A stretch of DNA of 64,000 bases from Longitalea arenae (GCF_016924755.1 NZ_JAFFJX010000012.1:122351-186350); one strand, 5' to 3'; positions 52,649 through 63,146 are shown, numbered from the stretch's first letter. The notes: a model not told the origin generated them from the sequence alone. Program-made: numbers and translations.

Positions 52649-55021
52649 ATGCTCAAAAACTACCTTACTATAGCCTGGCGGAATTTGCGGAACAATAAAA
52701 TGTACGCCGTCTTAAATATAGCAGGTCTCGCTACAGGTATGGCGGTGGCCATAGTGATCGGGTTATGGATTTGGGATGATCTTTCCTTTAACAGGTATCA
52801 CCGGCAATACGACCGGTTGGCCCAGGTAATGGTGAAAGTAACAAACGGCAATGAGGTATTTATGGGCGCAACCACTTCCATTCCCATGGGCAATGAACTG
52901 CATGATAAATACGGGGAGGACTTCAAACATGTATCGCTGGTCTCTTTTCCGGCGGCCCATATTCTAGCCGTGGGCGATAAAAAGCTATCCCATACCGGTA
53001 TGTGGGTGCAGGAAGCTTTTCCGCTTATGTTCAGTTTGAAAATGGTAATGGGTAATGCAGATGCATTGAATGATCCTTCGTCGGTGCTGCTGGCGCAATC
53101 GGTAGCAAAGGCGCTTTTTGGCACTGCCGATCCGTTGAACGAAACGGTGCGCCTCGATAACAAAATGGAGATGAAGGTAGCCGGCGTATATGAAGACCTG
53201 CCTTATAATACCACCCATCATGATATAAAACTCCTGCTGCCCTGGTACAGATATGTAAATGATACGGAAGGATGGATAAAAGATGCGCAAACGCAATGGG
53301 ATAACCATATGTGCCGCTTATTTGTACAGCTTCAGGACTATGCCAGCCATGAGAAAATAAGCGCCAGGATCAAAAACGTTCCTACGCCACATATCAGTTT
53401 TTCAAAGGAAGAACTGGTGCTGCATCCTATGGAAAAATGGCATCTGCACGGTGAATTCAAAGAGGGTAAACCGGCAGGTGGGCGCATCAGGCTGGTATGG
53501 CTGTTTGGGATCATAGGCGTATTTGTGCTGTTGCTGGCCTGCATCAATTTCATGAACCTTGCAACAGCCCGAAGTGAAAAGCGCAGCAGGGAAGTAGGCA
53601 TTCGGAAAACCATCGGCTCCCTGCGCTGGCAGCTCATTGTTCAGTTCCTCAGCGAGTCATTGACAATGGCGCTACTGGCATTGCTGCTGGCTCTGTTAAT
53701 GGTACATCTATCGCTTCCCCTGTTCAATGGTTTGTCAGATAAGGTGATGTCCATACCGTGGACCAATCCTTTTTTCTGGTTGGCCATCCTGGCTTTTACT
53801 TTTTTTACCGGACTGATGGCAGGTAGTTATCCCGCTTTTTATTTATCGGGCTTCAGGCCTGTAAAGGTCCTGAAAGGAACTTTTCGTGCGGGTCATGCGG
53901 CTGCGCTTCCCCGCCAGATCCTGGTGGTATTACAATTCACGGTTTCTGTAGCATTGATCATCGGCACCTGTATTGTTTACAAACAAATACAACATGCCAG
54001 TAACCGCCCGGTTGGCTATACACGGGAGGGATTGATCACTGTTGATATGAATACCCCGGAGATCTACGGCCACTATGATGCTTTAAGAAATGATCTGCTG
54101 CGTACAGGGGCTGTAGCCGATATGGCACAGTCGAACAGCGCGCCAACAGAAGTCTGGTCTAATAATATCGTTGAATGGAAGGGAAAAGATCCGTCCATGG
54201 TCGTAAGCCCGGGCACTATTGCCGTATCGCACGACTTCGGCAATACCCTGGGTTGGAAAATAAAAGAAGGCCGCGATTTCTCAAGAAGTTTTCCCTCCGA
54301 CACCGGTGCATTTATTCTTAATGAATCGGCCGTTAAACTCACCGGTTTTAAAGATCCTGTAGGGAAAACCATCCGTTGGTTAAACCAGGAGCACGTGATC
54401 ATTGGCGTAGTAAAGGATATGGTGATGGAATCGCCTTATGCACCCATACGGCCTACCATCTTTCATTTAAATCCATTCTGGGCGCGCCTGATCACCGTGC
54501 GGATAAAACCGGAGATACCTTTACGTGAAGGCCTGGCTAAAATAGAGCCGGTATTTAAAAAATACAATCCCGGCAGCCCCTTTGTATATAAACTTACCGA
54601 CGATGAGTATGCCAAAAAGTTCAGTGATGAAAAACGGATCGGCAACCTGACCACCATCTTTGCGGCGCTCGCTATTTTCATTTCCTGCCTCGGCTTATTC
54701 GGCCTGGCATCTTTTGTGGCAGAACAGCGTACGAAAGAGATCGGCATTCGTAAGGTGCTGGGCGCGTCGATCTTCAACCTTTGGAAAATGCTCTCGAAGG
54801 ATTTTGTATTACTGGTCATCATCTCCTGCGCCATTGCTGTTCCGCTTGCCTGGTATTTCCTGCATCAATGGTTACAACAATATGAATACCGTACCACCAT
54901 CTCGTGGTGGATCTTTATCATAGCCACCCTGGGAGCCATCCTCCTCACGCTGCTAACCGTAACCTGGCAGGCAATAAAAGCGGCCCTGCTAAATCCCGTA
55001 AAAAGTCTGAAAACGGAATGA
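52649..55021 (+). CDS. MacB/FtsX-type ABC transporter permease
   Basis: A 790-aa inner-membrane protein: N-terminal segment MLKNYLTIAWRNLRNNKMYAVLNIAGLATGMA, a periplasmic MacB-like core domain (about 50-280), and two FtsX domains, each with three or four helices (near 290-430 and 670-780). EKRSREVGIRKTIGS and EQRTKEIGIRKVLGAS mark the coupling helices. No ATPase gene is next to it; in Bacteroidota these large permeases often occur without one. Probably lipoprotein or peptide efflux. Confidence 0.92.
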   Translation: MLKNYLTIAWRNLRNNKMYAVLNIAGLATGMAVAIVIGLWIWDDLSFNRYHRQYDRLAQVMVKVTNGNEVFMGATTSIPMGNELHDKYGEDFKHVSLVSFPAAHILAVGDKKLSHTGMWVQEAFPLMFSLKMVMGNADALNDPSSVLLAQSVAKALFGTADPLNETVRLDNKMEMKVAGVYEDLPYNTTHHDIKLLLPWYRYVNDTEGWIKDAQTQWDNHMCRLFVQLQDYASHEKISARIKNVPTPHISFSKEELVLHPMEKWHLHGEFKEGKPAGGRIRLVWLFGIIGVFVLLLACINFMNLATARSEKRSREVGIRKTIGSLRWQLIVQFLSESLTMALLALLLALLMVHLSLPLFNGLSDKVMSIPWTNPFFWLAILAFTFFTGLMAGSYPAFYLSGFRPVKVLKGTFRAGHAAALPRQILVVLQFTVSVALIIGTCIVYKQIQHASNRPVGYTREGLITVDMNTPEIYGHYDALRNDLLRTGAVADMAQSNSAPTEVWSNNIVEWKGKDPSMVVSPGTIAVSHDFGNTLGWKIKEGRDFSRSFPSDTGAFILNESAVKLTGFKDPVGKTIRWLNQEHVIIGVVKDMVMESPYAPIRPTIFHLNPFWARLITVRIKPEIPLREGLAKIEPVFKKYNPGSPFVYKLTDDEYAKKFSDEKRIGNLTTIFAALAIFISCLGLFGLASFVAEQRTKEIGIRKVLGASIFNLWKMLSKDFVLLVIISCAIAVPLAWYFLHQWLQQYEYRTTISWWIFIIATLGAILLTLLTVTWQAIKAALLNPVKSLKTE

Positions 55022-55035
55022 GATATAACGAAAAA

Positions 55036-55056
55036 GGGTGTCCCGGCGGGACACCC
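55036..55056. terminator. Bidirectional terminator
   Basis: GGGTGTCCCG-G-CGGGACACCC between the convergent permease and TonB-receptor genes, followed on the plus strand by ATTTTCT and on the minus strand by TTTTTCG. Confidence 0.85.
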
Positions 55057-55079
55057 ATTTTCTATACCTGTTCGGTTAT

Positions 55080-57410
55080 TTAAAACTTAAAGCCAAGGCT
55101 AAGATTATAGCGGGCGCCATTGCCCTGCACATATTCAAGGTCCTGCACCCGGTACTGGCTTCTGGGCGGATAATAAGATTGATTAAACAGGTTTTCAATA
55201 CCGAGCGCCAGGTTAAAAGAACTATTGATCCTGTAGCCGGCGTTGAAATTAAAATAGGTTACCGGTTTAACAGGGCCTTCACTCAAACCATAAACGCCGT
55301 TGGCCCGCGGGGCAAAACGATTGCGGCTGCCGGTATGAACCGTAGACAATTGTAATTGTAATGCCGTAACCGGGCTATAGGTAATAAAGCCGGTCGCTTT
55401 CAGCGGCATGATGCGTTCTCCGTTCATATACACTTTGGTGCCATCTTTTTTTTCTGCTTTGCCTTCCACGTACGACAGGCTTGCACCGGCGCGCAGGTTC
55501 TTCATGATGCTGGCTTCTGCAACGAGTTCATAACCGTATACTTTTTCGGGTTCGCGTTGGGTTACGAATACACCGTTTTCTTCTACAAAGTTGGCGCCCA
55601 GTTTAGATGTACTGATGAAGTAAGCAGCCGTAAAACTAAAAGGTCCTACCTGGCTGCTGAAGCCCGCTTCATAATTATTGGTGATCACCGGATCGGTGGT
55701 GATCTGGTCGAGTGTATTCTCTTTGGCGGTGCGGAGCACACGGCCGAGCTCGCTCAAACCGAAGGCCTGGGAGAAGCTTACAAAGGGATTGAAGAATGCA
55801 TATTTTGTATAGCGGACGCCGGCATTGAACATGGTGGCATTATAGTTCAGATTTCCGCCTTTAACGGCAATACTTCCTTCACCATTAGGTCCTGTTGCAA
55901 TGGTATTATAGTCTTTTACTTTAATGCTGGCATTCTCATAGCGGATACCGCCTTTGATAACGAAGTTCCTGATGTCTATCTTAACCTGGGCAAATGGCGC
56001 AAAGTTCTTCATGTTCATATCAGGCACATATACCCGGCCGTCTGTCAGCACCTGGTTGGTCATGTCTTTTAAAACATCCAATCCATAGGTAATATCACCC
56101 GATACCGCTTTCCATTTCCAGGGCGTGTTCAGGTTGGCGCGTGCCCCTCTTTTCTCAGATTGAATATAAGTTTGTCCGGGACCATACCAGGTATTGGCTT
56201 TTTCCACATAGCGGTTCAGCGACTGAAAGCGGTGGTCATAGACCATCACCTCGAGACTGCTGTTAGCTGGTAATTTGCTGGCCCGGTAATTAAGATAGAA
56301 ATTATGGTTGTGCGGAGTGCCTGCAGCTTCCCCGGGATCATCACCCCATACGCCAACGGCAGGCAATTGGCCATAAACGCCGGCCATATTAATGAATCCG
56401 GCATATTGGCGGCTGCTGAAAAAATTGTAAGAAGCCGTTATTTGCTGGTTCTCGTTGATCTGGTAGTTCAATTTACCAAAGATGTTGTAGAGCCTTGTTT
56501 CGCTGAGGCCGTCCGGCTGTGCAATAACATTTCCGTCCGCATCCTTCAAAGCGCCTGTTTCCTGGTAAACGCCGCTCACTACATAGGAGAATTTTTTTAT
56601 AGTTCCGTGCAGGGTCTGTGATACCCGGTAGCCCATGGTGCTGCTTCCGTGCGTGAGGTTTCCATCGGTGCTGAGCTGCGTTTCTCCGCTGATGGCTTTG
56701 CCGCTTTCCGGCTTTTTGGTGATCATGTTGATGATGCCGCCGCCAGAACCGTTTCCATAAATAGACGTCGCTCCTTTGATCACTTCAACCCGTTCAATAA
56801 TGGCAGGATCGATTGTCCGCAGGTCACGGCTGCCATTCATCAATGGGGTAGATTGAGGAATGCCATCGATGAGCGCCAGCACCGAACGGCCTCGCAGGGT
56901 TTGTCCGGAATTTGTCGCTTTATTCGTAAACGTTCCAAGACCAGGAACTGTATTGCCGAGTATGGATGTAATGTTGGGATTGATGGCCGCCTGTTCCCTG
57001 ATCTGCCTGGCCTGCAAAATGGTCACTGAAGAAGGCACTTCTTTGATGTTTTCTACCTTGCGGCCGGCGGTGATAACCACTTCATTCAGAAAGCCCTGGG
57101 GTTCAAGGGTTATATGGATGGTTGACGCTTTTCCTTCATGAATGCTGACAGTGATAACGCGTGTTGCATATCCCACGGAACTGATCACTATCTCCCGGCG
57201 GCCGGCCGGCAGATTGCTTAACAGGAACCGGCCTGTAGAATCGGTCATGGTGCCGGTATTTTGATTCAGCGTTATAGTTGCATTGGGCAAACCTTCTCCT
57301 TTTGCTGTATGAACAGTGCCTTTCAAAGAGCCTTGTCCTTTTTCCTGGGCGGCCAGCTGCAAAAATGTCAACAATGAGAGAAGAAACAATAAAGACCTGA
57401 ACATTACCAT
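55080..57410 (-). CDS. TonB-dependent siderophore receptor
   Basis: A 776-aa outer-membrane receptor. Signal peptide, a carboxypeptidase-regulatory-like domain (about 25-110; GKGEGLPNATITLNQNTGT), plug with VLALIDGIPQSTPLMNGSRD and VEVIKGATSIYGNGSGGGIINMITKKP, then a 22-strand barrel ending NLSLGFKF. The NGSGGGIINMITKKP form is typical of ferric-siderophore receptors. An ATG two codons downstream could also be the start. No TonB or siderophore biosynthesis genes are nearby. Confidence 0.92.
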   Translation of the reverse strand: MVMFRSLLFLLSLLTFLQLAAQEKGQGSLKGTVHTAKGEGLPNATITLNQNTGTMTDSTGRFLLSNLPAGRREIVISSVGYATRVITVSIHEGKASTIHITLEPQGFLNEVVITAGRKVENIKEVPSSVTILQARQIREQAAINPNITSILGNTVPGLGTFTNKATNSGQTLRGRSVLALIDGIPQSTPLMNGSRDLRTIDPAIIERVEVIKGATSIYGNGSGGGIINMITKKPESGKAISGETQLSTDGNLTHGSSTMGYRVSQTLHGTIKKFSYVVSGVYQETGALKDADGNVIAQPDGLSETRLYNIFGKLNYQINENQQITASYNFFSSRQYAGFINMAGVYGQLPAVGVWGDDPGEAAGTPHNHNFYLNYRASKLPANSSLEVMVYDHRFQSLNRYVEKANTWYGPGQTYIQSEKRGARANLNTPWKWKAVSGDITYGLDVLKDMTNQVLTDGRVYVPDMNMKNFAPFAQVKIDIRNFVIKGGIRYENASIKVKDYNTIATGPNGEGSIAVKGGNLNYNATMFNAGVRYTKYAFFNPFVSFSQAFGLSELGRVLRTAKENTLDQITTDPVITNNYEAGFSSQVGPFSFTAAYFISTSKLGANFVEENGVFVTQREPEKVYGYELVAEASIMKNLRAGASLSYVEGKAEKKDGTKVYMNGERIMPLKATGFITYSPVTALQLQLSTVHTGSRNRFAPRANGVYGLSEGPVKPVTYFNFNAGYRINSSFNLALGIENLFNQSYYPPRSQYRVQDLEYVQGNGARYNLSLGFKF

Positions 57411-57652
57411 TAATTTTTAGGGTTTGCAAAGGGAGGCATTATTTCTCTTACATATTGTTGTAATTGGAAATTAAGCTTTCGAATTACGGAAAAAATAAAT
57501 GGGTGCCATCGGATGGCTGCCCCGATCAACCAGTGGCCGAAAAGGCAAAGCCTTGTTAAATGCGCTTTTTCAGAAACCCTTAACCTAAACCGGCCTGATA
57601 GTTTCGAGTCTAATCAGCAGACAATTAATTTATTACTGTTAAAATCATTAAC

Positions 57653-58129
57653 ATGCGAATTGTTACTACACTACTGCTGGCCTTTGTTTTCGTACTTACT
57701 GCCTGTCAAAGCACCCGCCAGGTAAGCCAACCTGAATTCAGGGATATTGGTGCTGTACGGTTAATTGATGTAGGCTTGTTAAAAACAACTGCCGGGGCCG
57801 ACATGATCTATTATAACCCGAACAATTTCGGCATTCAGCTTTCTGCTGCCAGAGGCGAGGTATACGTGGACAATGTTTATTTTGGAAGCTTTCAACTGAA
57901 CCAGGGGGTACAGGTGAGGAAAAGCTCGGAGTTCGTGCTGCCCGTAACCCTTAAGATCGACAATATCAATGCTATTAAGAACCAGAGCGATATTTACAAG
58001 AAGAAAGAGGCATTGGTTCGTGTAGAGGGCCTGGCTTTTGTTAAGAAGAATGGATTTTCGAAAGAAATCCCTATCAGGTACGAGCAGCTGCAGAGTTTAG
58101 ACAAACTAAGGGCGATCGTTTCGCGTTAA
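57653..58129 (+). CDS. LEA type 2-like lipoprotein
   Basis: A 158-aa lipoprotein: lipobox FVLTAC (Cys 19), then a single LEA14/WHy-like beta domain with MIYYNPNNFGIQLSAARGEVYVDNVYFGSF and FVLPVTLKID. The fold is shared with plant and archaeal desiccation proteins; in bacteria the role is not settled. Stands alone. Confidence 0.8.
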   Translation: MRIVTTLLLAFVFVLTACQSTRQVSQPEFRDIGAVRLIDVGLLKTTAGADMIYYNPNNFGIQLSAARGEVYVDNVYFGSFQLNQGVQVRKSSEFVLPVTLKIDNINAIKNQSDIYKKKEALVRVEGLAFVKKNGFSKEIPIRYEQLQSLDKLRAIVSR

Positions 58130-58152
58130 AAATGAGTGATCATGCAATTGAT

Positions 58153-58869
58153 CTAATGATCTTTCTGGTTTAACAGGAACTTTTTCAGGAACTCATTTTT
58201 AAATACCCGTCCAATTGGTAAGGTGGCGTTTCCGATGCTGACCTGCTCCGCCTGAACACCGGAAATTTTATCCAGTGCAGCTATAAATGATTTATGCAAT
58301 CGGGCAAATTTGTTCTCAGGCAATTTCTCTTCCATGTAGCTTAGTCTTTCGGAGGCGACCACCACCTTATGGAGGGTATGAACTTTAATGAAATCTTTAA
58401 GTCCTTCGATGTATAGAATGTCTTTGAGATATAATTTTATCTGTCCTTTACCTACCTTCAAAAATATATACGCTTCATTATAGCTGTTGGCGATCGAGGG
58501 CCTTTCATGAGCGCTATGATTGTAAAAATTGAATTTGGAAATGGCTTTCATAAAGCGTTCCTGGGTAACGGGTTTGATCAGGTAATCCATCACGTCCAGT
58601 TCGAAGGCTTCCACCGCATAATCGCGGTAGGCAGTAGTAAGTATGATCCTGGGGCAAACCTTTAATGATCTGATCAATTCCAAACCGGTGATCCGGGGCA
58701 TTTGAATATCGAGGAAGAGCAGGTCAACACCGTTCTTTTGGAGGAAGTTGAAACCATCCAATGCATTGTCAAATGCAGCCAGCACCTGAAAATCGTGCAG
58801 ATTCGAACAATGAAGGGTTATCAGTTCTCTGGCTGGTTGTTCATCATCAATAACTACACATTTTATCAT
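58153..58869 (-). CDS. LytTR-family response regulator
   Basis: A 238-aa regulator. Receiver with phospho-acceptor D54 in LLFLDIQMPRITG, then a LytTR DNA-binding domain from about 130 (YIFLKVGKGQIKLYLKDILYIEGLKDFIKVHT, FARLHKSFIAALDKI). It overlaps the sensor gene by 4 nt, so the two form a coupled two-component system. Confidence 0.94.
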   Translation of the reverse strand: MIKCVVIDDEQPARELITLHCSNLHDFQVLAAFDNALDGFNFLQKNGVDLLFLDIQMPRITGLELIRSLKVCPRIILTTAYRDYAVEAFELDVMDYLIKPVTQERFMKAISKFNFYNHSAHERPSIANSYNEAYIFLKVGKGQIKLYLKDILYIEGLKDFIKVHTLHKVVVASERLSYMEEKLPENKFARLHKSFIAALDKISGVQAEQVSIGNATLPIGRVFKNEFLKKFLLNQKDH

Positions 58870-59900
58870 TTGACTGTCATTATTTTTAAGATCACGAGAT
58901 ATGAATGGGGTGATTCAACGATCCTGAATTCATGCGCATGCGGATAGATCAGATCCAATCTTTTCTGAACATTCTTTATTCCAATGCCGCCGTTCTTCTC
59001 ATTATTTGCCGTGGTCTTTTCCTCTATACTGTTTTCTATTTTGATGGAAAAATAACCGGCATGTCTCGATACATCCACTCTGATCCATCCCGGTCTCAGC
59101 GAATTGGCAATGCCGTGTTTAAAGCTATTCTCTATCAATGGCAGCAGCAACAGCGGCGCAATGTGCAGGTCGTTCAGTTCATCGTAAATATTTATTGCGG
59201 CGTCGAGTTTATGGCCATACCGGTTCTTTTGTAATTCAATATAATGTTTTACGTAAGCAAGTTCAGCAGTAAGCGCAACAAAACTTTGTTTGGCTTCATA
59301 CAGGTTATAGTTGAGAAAGCTTGATAAATGGGCAATCAGTTTGGCCGTATCGGGACTGGTTTTCAATGCGGTTGAATAGATATTATTCAAGGCGTTGAAG
59401 ATGAAATGGGGTTGCACCTGCGATTTCAGCAATTCCAGTTCGGCCAGCGTTTTTTCCTGTAATAAACTTTGGGCTTTCTGCCTTTCTTCGTACCACGACC
59501 GTACGAAATAGAACATCGAATAAACGCCGGTAATAAGATACAGGTTAACCAGTTCAACAATAAGTTTGCCTGCTGAAAATACAGGTACCTGTTGCGCCCC
59601 GGGGAAGTACTGCGGATAGATCAGGTAATAATTGATAAGCCGCCTGCACAATAACAACACCAATGAAACCGAGACCTGGATGATCCAGAACTGCAATTTT
59701 TTCCCTTTATTGTAATATTTTTTTATAAATACATGAACCGTGAGATAGGAGATGATAAACGCTAATGGAAGCGCCATACATGCGTTTAAAAAGTAACTCC
59801 TGTATTCTCCGGAAAGAGCGGCCAGTCCAAACCACTCGTACAAAAAATAAAGCGACCAGAAGACCAGGTTGAAAGCAATCTCCCTGTTAAGCTTTTTCAT
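58866..59900 (-). CDS. LytS/YehU-type sensor histidine kinase
   Basis: A 344-aa membrane kinase. Four hydrophobic segments occupy residues 8-140; the His-kinase domain follows with the phosphorylated His in QVQPHFIFNALNNIYS and the ATP-binding GGIGIKNVQKRLDLIYP. Partner of the overlapping LytTR regulator. A good Shine-Dalgarno (AGGAAGGAG) precedes the ATG. Confidence 0.92.
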   Translation of the reverse strand: MKKLNREIAFNLVFWSLYFLYEWFGLAALSGEYRSYFLNACMALPLAFIISYLTVHVFIKKYYNKGKKLQFWIIQVSVSLVLLLCRRLINYYLIYPQYFPGAQQVPVFSAGKLIVELVNLYLITGVYSMFYFVRSWYEERQKAQSLLQEKTLAELELLKSQVQPHFIFNALNNIYSTALKTSPDTAKLIAHLSSFLNYNLYEAKQSFVALTAELAYVKHYIELQKNRYGHKLDAAINIYDELNDLHIAPLLLLPLIENSFKHGIANSLRPGWIRVDVSRHAGYFSIKIENSIEEKTTANNEKNGGIGIKNVQKRLDLIYPHAHEFRIVESPHSYLVILKIMTVK

Positions 59901-59928
59901 GTAAGGAATTCTCCTTCCTTTTTATTGA

Positions 59929-59936
59929 CAAACTTA
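59929..59936 (-). promoter_or_regulatory. -7 box of the LytS/LytTR operon
   Basis: TAAGTTTG on the minus strand matches TAnnTTTG, 28 nt before the kinase ATG. The -33 element is unclear. Confidence 0.4.
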
Positions 59937-60136
59937 GGAATTAATGGGTCGCCTTTTCCGGATAGAATAGATTTTCGACCAACGCCGGAATATTCAGACC
60001 AACTACGGTGAGCAAATTTGCAGGTTGTTTGCCGACCCGATATTGGTGGTTTCCGCTGAAACTGATAATTTGGTTGTAAAGCCTGCACCCGATCATTAAC
60101 CATCAGGTCGCAACAATAAATGAAGTGCTTAGTAAT

Positions 60137-61291
60137 ATGAAAAGAAATTACAGTATTGACCTTATTCGGGGGATCGTAATGATCATTATGGCGCTTGACC
60201 ATGTCAGAGACCTGTTACATACTACATCCCTTACCGATCTGCCCACGAATTTAAAGACCACTACCTCTGCTTTGTTCTTTACCCGTTGGATAACGCATCT
60301 CTGCGCGCCCACATTTGTGTTCTTGTCCGGGGTTGCTGCTTTTCTTTCCATGAAACGCTCGAACAATGTACAAGCTGCCAGAGCATATTTGATAACAAGG
60401 GGTTTGTGGCTGTTTGTACTCGAGTTTAGCGTGGTGAATTTTGGCCTGTTCTTCGACATTCACTTTAACATTCTTCTTTTTGAAGTTATTGCTGCGATAG
60501 GCTTCGGGTTTATTATACTTGCATTATTACTTACTTGTTCCACCAAAACCATTGGCATTATTGGGCTCGGTATTCTGTTCCTGCATGACCTGGCGCTATC
60601 GGTCCCGGGCGAACAAACGACCATATTCAGACAAATTTTGACGCCTTTGTTTGCGCCTACTGTGATTCCATTGGGGGGCGACCGTTCATTTTTTATGACC
60701 TATCCTCCAATCCCCTGGCTTGGTATCATGCTGACAGGGTTTGCAGCAGGCCGTTATTTTGCGATGGAAACGCCAAAATCTTTTTTCTTAAAGACAGGTC
60801 TTGCTGCTGTAGCTTTTTTTCTGTTATTGCGGTTCATCAATATGTATGGAAATGCGGTGCCATGGTCACCGCAAAAGAACAGCTGGTTTACCTTTCTTTC
60901 CTTTATCAATGTGAGCAAATATCCGCCTTCGCTTCAGTTCTGCCTGTTATTCCTGGGCATTATGTTCTTACTGCTATTTGCGGTGCAGGGTATAAGGAAC
61001 AAATTAACAGACCTGATCTGCGTATATGGAAAAGTGCCGCTCTTTTACTTTTTGATCCATTTTTATCTTATACATCTGGTGGTATTTGCCATGGTATATA
61101 TGCAAGGCTTTACCGGTGCCGATATGGTATTTGGTTTCAACTTTGGCCGGCCGAAAGCTGGCAGCGGCCTGGCGCTTTGGGCCATTTACCTCGTATGGCT
61201 TGCTATCGTGGTGGTCATGTATCCGCTTTGCAAATGGTACGCACGCTATAAGGCGGACCATAAAGAGAAGAAATGGCTGCGCTATATTTAA
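60137..61291 (+). CDS. DUF1624 / heparan-alpha-glucosaminide N-acetyltransferase-like membrane protein
   Basis: A 384-aa protein with about ten membrane helices. The N-terminal SIDLIRGIVMIIMALDHVRDLLH carries the DH pair that marks the family of transmembrane acyltransferases related to HGSNAT. Later motifs: LCAPTFVFLSGVAAF and YPPIPWLGIMLTGFAAG. The ATG at 60,137 is preferred over a GTG at 60,125. Probably acetylates an extracytoplasmic sugar; the substrate is unknown. Confidence 0.85.
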   Translation: MKRNYSIDLIRGIVMIIMALDHVRDLLHTTSLTDLPTNLKTTTSALFFTRWITHLCAPTFVFLSGVAAFLSMKRSNNVQAARAYLITRGLWLFVLEFSVVNFGLFFDIHFNILLFEVIAAIGFGFIILALLLTCSTKTIGIIGLGILFLHDLALSVPGEQTTIFRQILTPLFAPTVIPLGGDRSFFMTYPPIPWLGIMLTGFAAGRYFAMETPKSFFLKTGLAAVAFFLLLRFINMYGNAVPWSPQKNSWFTFLSFINVSKYPPSLQFCLLFLGIMFLLLFAVQGIRNKLTDLICVYGKVPLFYFLIHFYLIHLVVFAMVYMQGFTGADMVFGFNFGRPKAGSGLALWAIYLVWLAIVVVMYPLCKWYARYKADHKEKKWLRYI

Positions 61292-61312
61292 GTGATCAAA
61301 TGGACTTTGACC

Positions 61313-62221
61313 CTATGATACAGCCGGATTAAAAGGTGAATATTCAACAAAATTCCAATCAAAGCCTTTCAGGTTTTCCAATAAGATCCAGGAGGCCGGA
61401 AAAAGTTTCCAGGATCTTCCTGTTCCGCCGTTTATAGATTGAGGATCTGCCTGGTCCCAAATTATTTCAACCGAACCGGTGAGTTGCAGGGTGCGGTGGT
61501 TCTCAAAGTCAATAAACAGGAGGCCGGCTTTAGGATGGCTGATAAAGTTTCCCAGGGTATTGAACATGCTGTTACCCTTGTAGTCGGGAATAAGCAGGGA
61601 ACCATCAGCGCCAATCGAAACAAATCCCGGCGCTCCGCCGCGGTGGGAAGCATCCATATCGCCTTTGTCATTGGCGCTGCCGACAAAAAAGGTGTCTGCA
61701 TTTCGTATGATCTCCAACAGATCAGGCGTCAGCATAGTGCCACGTTCTTCCAAATGCTCATAAACTGGTTTTACTGTTTTCAATACATGCCTTTGCTGTA
61801 TGAATTTTGGACAATTGGGATATGCTTGCTCGATCAGCACCCGCAGCAGGTCTTTTTCCTTTGTTATTGTTCCATTAACGCGATAGCGTCTTCTGGTGGC
61901 TGGCTCAATGAATAGCAGTCCTGTTTTCGATTCTTCAGTTATGTTATGCCAGAATGGATCTGCCGGATTCGAATTGATCTGTGCGGTATTGATCTCAATG
62001 GTGACAAAGCTGGTCACTTTCACAAAACCTTCTTCTCCTGAAAGAACGGAAGCAAACAGTTCTCACTTCTTATTTTGGCTGCTTATAATAAAAAAAGCCT
62101 GCCTTTCTATAAAATTCATAGCGCCGGGAATAATTTGATTGCTCATGGCTTTGCCATTCCGGTCACCTATTTGCCGTTCACCGGCCCTTTCCTGCGCTTC
62201 GAGTTCTCCTTCGTGATACAT
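61313..62221 (-). pseudogene. Pyridoxamine 5'-phosphate oxidase-family gene with in-frame TGA
   Basis: A FMN-binding split-barrel protein. The full frame from the ATG at 62,221 reads MYHEGELEAQERAGERQIG, then FIERQAFFIISSQNKK, a TGA at 62,063-62,065, and continues without shift as ELFASVLSGEEGFVKV and on to a normal end. Homologues have a residue at the stop (often Gly in the run before WASVL). The part after the stop, 61,313-62,023, could be translated alone (236 aa, MKVTSFVTIEIN...), but would miss the first strands. Confidence 0.8.
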
Positions 62222-62266
62222 AAGAATTTATTAGCGGTGCTTAATGAATGTGAGAGGTGGAAGGAA

Positions 62267-62284
62267 AGCGCCCTGCCGGGCGCT
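62267..62284 (-). terminator. Terminator of the DsrE-family gene
   Basis: AGCGCCC-N4-GGGCGCT, a perfect 7-bp stem, with TTTCCTT after it on the minus strand, 4 nt downstream of the gene ending at 62,289. Confidence 0.65.
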
Positions 62285-62288
62285 CTGG

Positions 62289-62651
62289 TTAAAAACTAAG
62301 AATATTAAACCCTTCTTTTTGCATTTGCACCAGGCTGGGCAGGCCGGTAGTGCCCGGAACCTTATTGTCTTTAATAAGATCGAAGCCGGCAGCGTTCGCG
62401 CCAAATACGTCGGCACAACCGCAGGAGATACCTGCCACTTTATCTTCTATTGCTTTGAATAACTGATGTGCGGGATGATCGGTCTTTTGCAGTTGCTCAG
62501 GCCAGCGGGTGCCCGTACCCTGGAAATACAGGGAGACTTCTTCACCGGCAGTTTTGTATTCATAAACGGTGGCCAGCGCATTGTACAGGCGGCCCAATGA
62601 CTCTTCAGAACCCGCTTTGGGATCAGCAAAAACCAATACGGCTGTTTTCAT
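62289..62651 (-). CDS. DsrE-family protein
   Basis: A 120-aa protein of the DsrE/DsrF-like Rossmann-type fold (MKTAVLVFADPKAGSEESLGRLYNAL, VSLYFQGTGTRWPEQL, AGISCGCADVFGA). A SCGC Cys pair could take part in sulfur or redox chemistry. It lies 35 nt after the DUF1348 gene on the same strand, and both may be under the TetR operator at 63,147. Confidence 0.8.
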   Translation of the reverse strand: MKTAVLVFADPKAGSEESLGRLYNALATVYEYKTAGEEVSLYFQGTGTRWPEQLQKTDHPAHQLFKAIEDKVAGISCGCADVFGANAAGFDLIKDNKVPGTTGLPSLVQMQKEGFNILSF

Positions 62652-62686
62652 TTGATGATGTGTTATGTAGTTAATAATGTGGTTTG

Positions 62687-63100
62687 CTATTTGAATTTTC
62701 TGTCTTCTTCGTTGATGGCAACGTCATTGATACTGGCATACCTTTTTTCCATATAGCCATTGTCGTCAAACTCCCAGTTTTCATTGCCGTAAGAGCGATA
62801 CCATTGGCCGGATGCATCATGCCATTCATATTCAAAGCGAACCGCAATTCTGTTATCAGTAAAAGCCCACAGTTCTTTTTTAAGCTTATAGTCGAGCTCC
62901 TTCTGCCATTTCCGTTCGAGGAAGCGGCGTACTTCTTCTCTGCCGTTGATAAATTCCGACCGGTTACGCCATTCGGTATTGACGGTATAAGCGAGGCTTA
63001 CTTTTTCGGGATTGCGGGTATTCCAGGCATCTTCAGCAGCCTGCACTTTCTGCAGGGCGCTTTCTTTGGTGAACGGTGGCAGCGGGAATCTTTTTTCCAT
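62687..63100 (-). CDS. DUF1348 (SnoaL-like) protein
   Basis: A 137-aa protein recognised by [54 protein letters not shown], and [22 protein letters not shown]. The NTF2-like fold may bind a small ligand; no reaction known. The TetR-type operator 47 nt upstream of its start points to control by the neighbouring TetR gene. Confidence 0.88.
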   Translation of the reverse strand: MEKRFPLPPFTKESALQKVQAAEDAWNTRNPEKVSLAYTVNTEWRNRSEFINGREEVRRFLERKWQKELDYKLKKELWAFTDNRIAVRFEYEWHDASGQWYRSYGNENWEFDDNGYMEKRYASINDVAINEEDRKFK

Positions 63101-63146
63101 GTTAAATGCTTTAAGTTGAGGAATGTATTACCAGCTGTCTGCAAGT

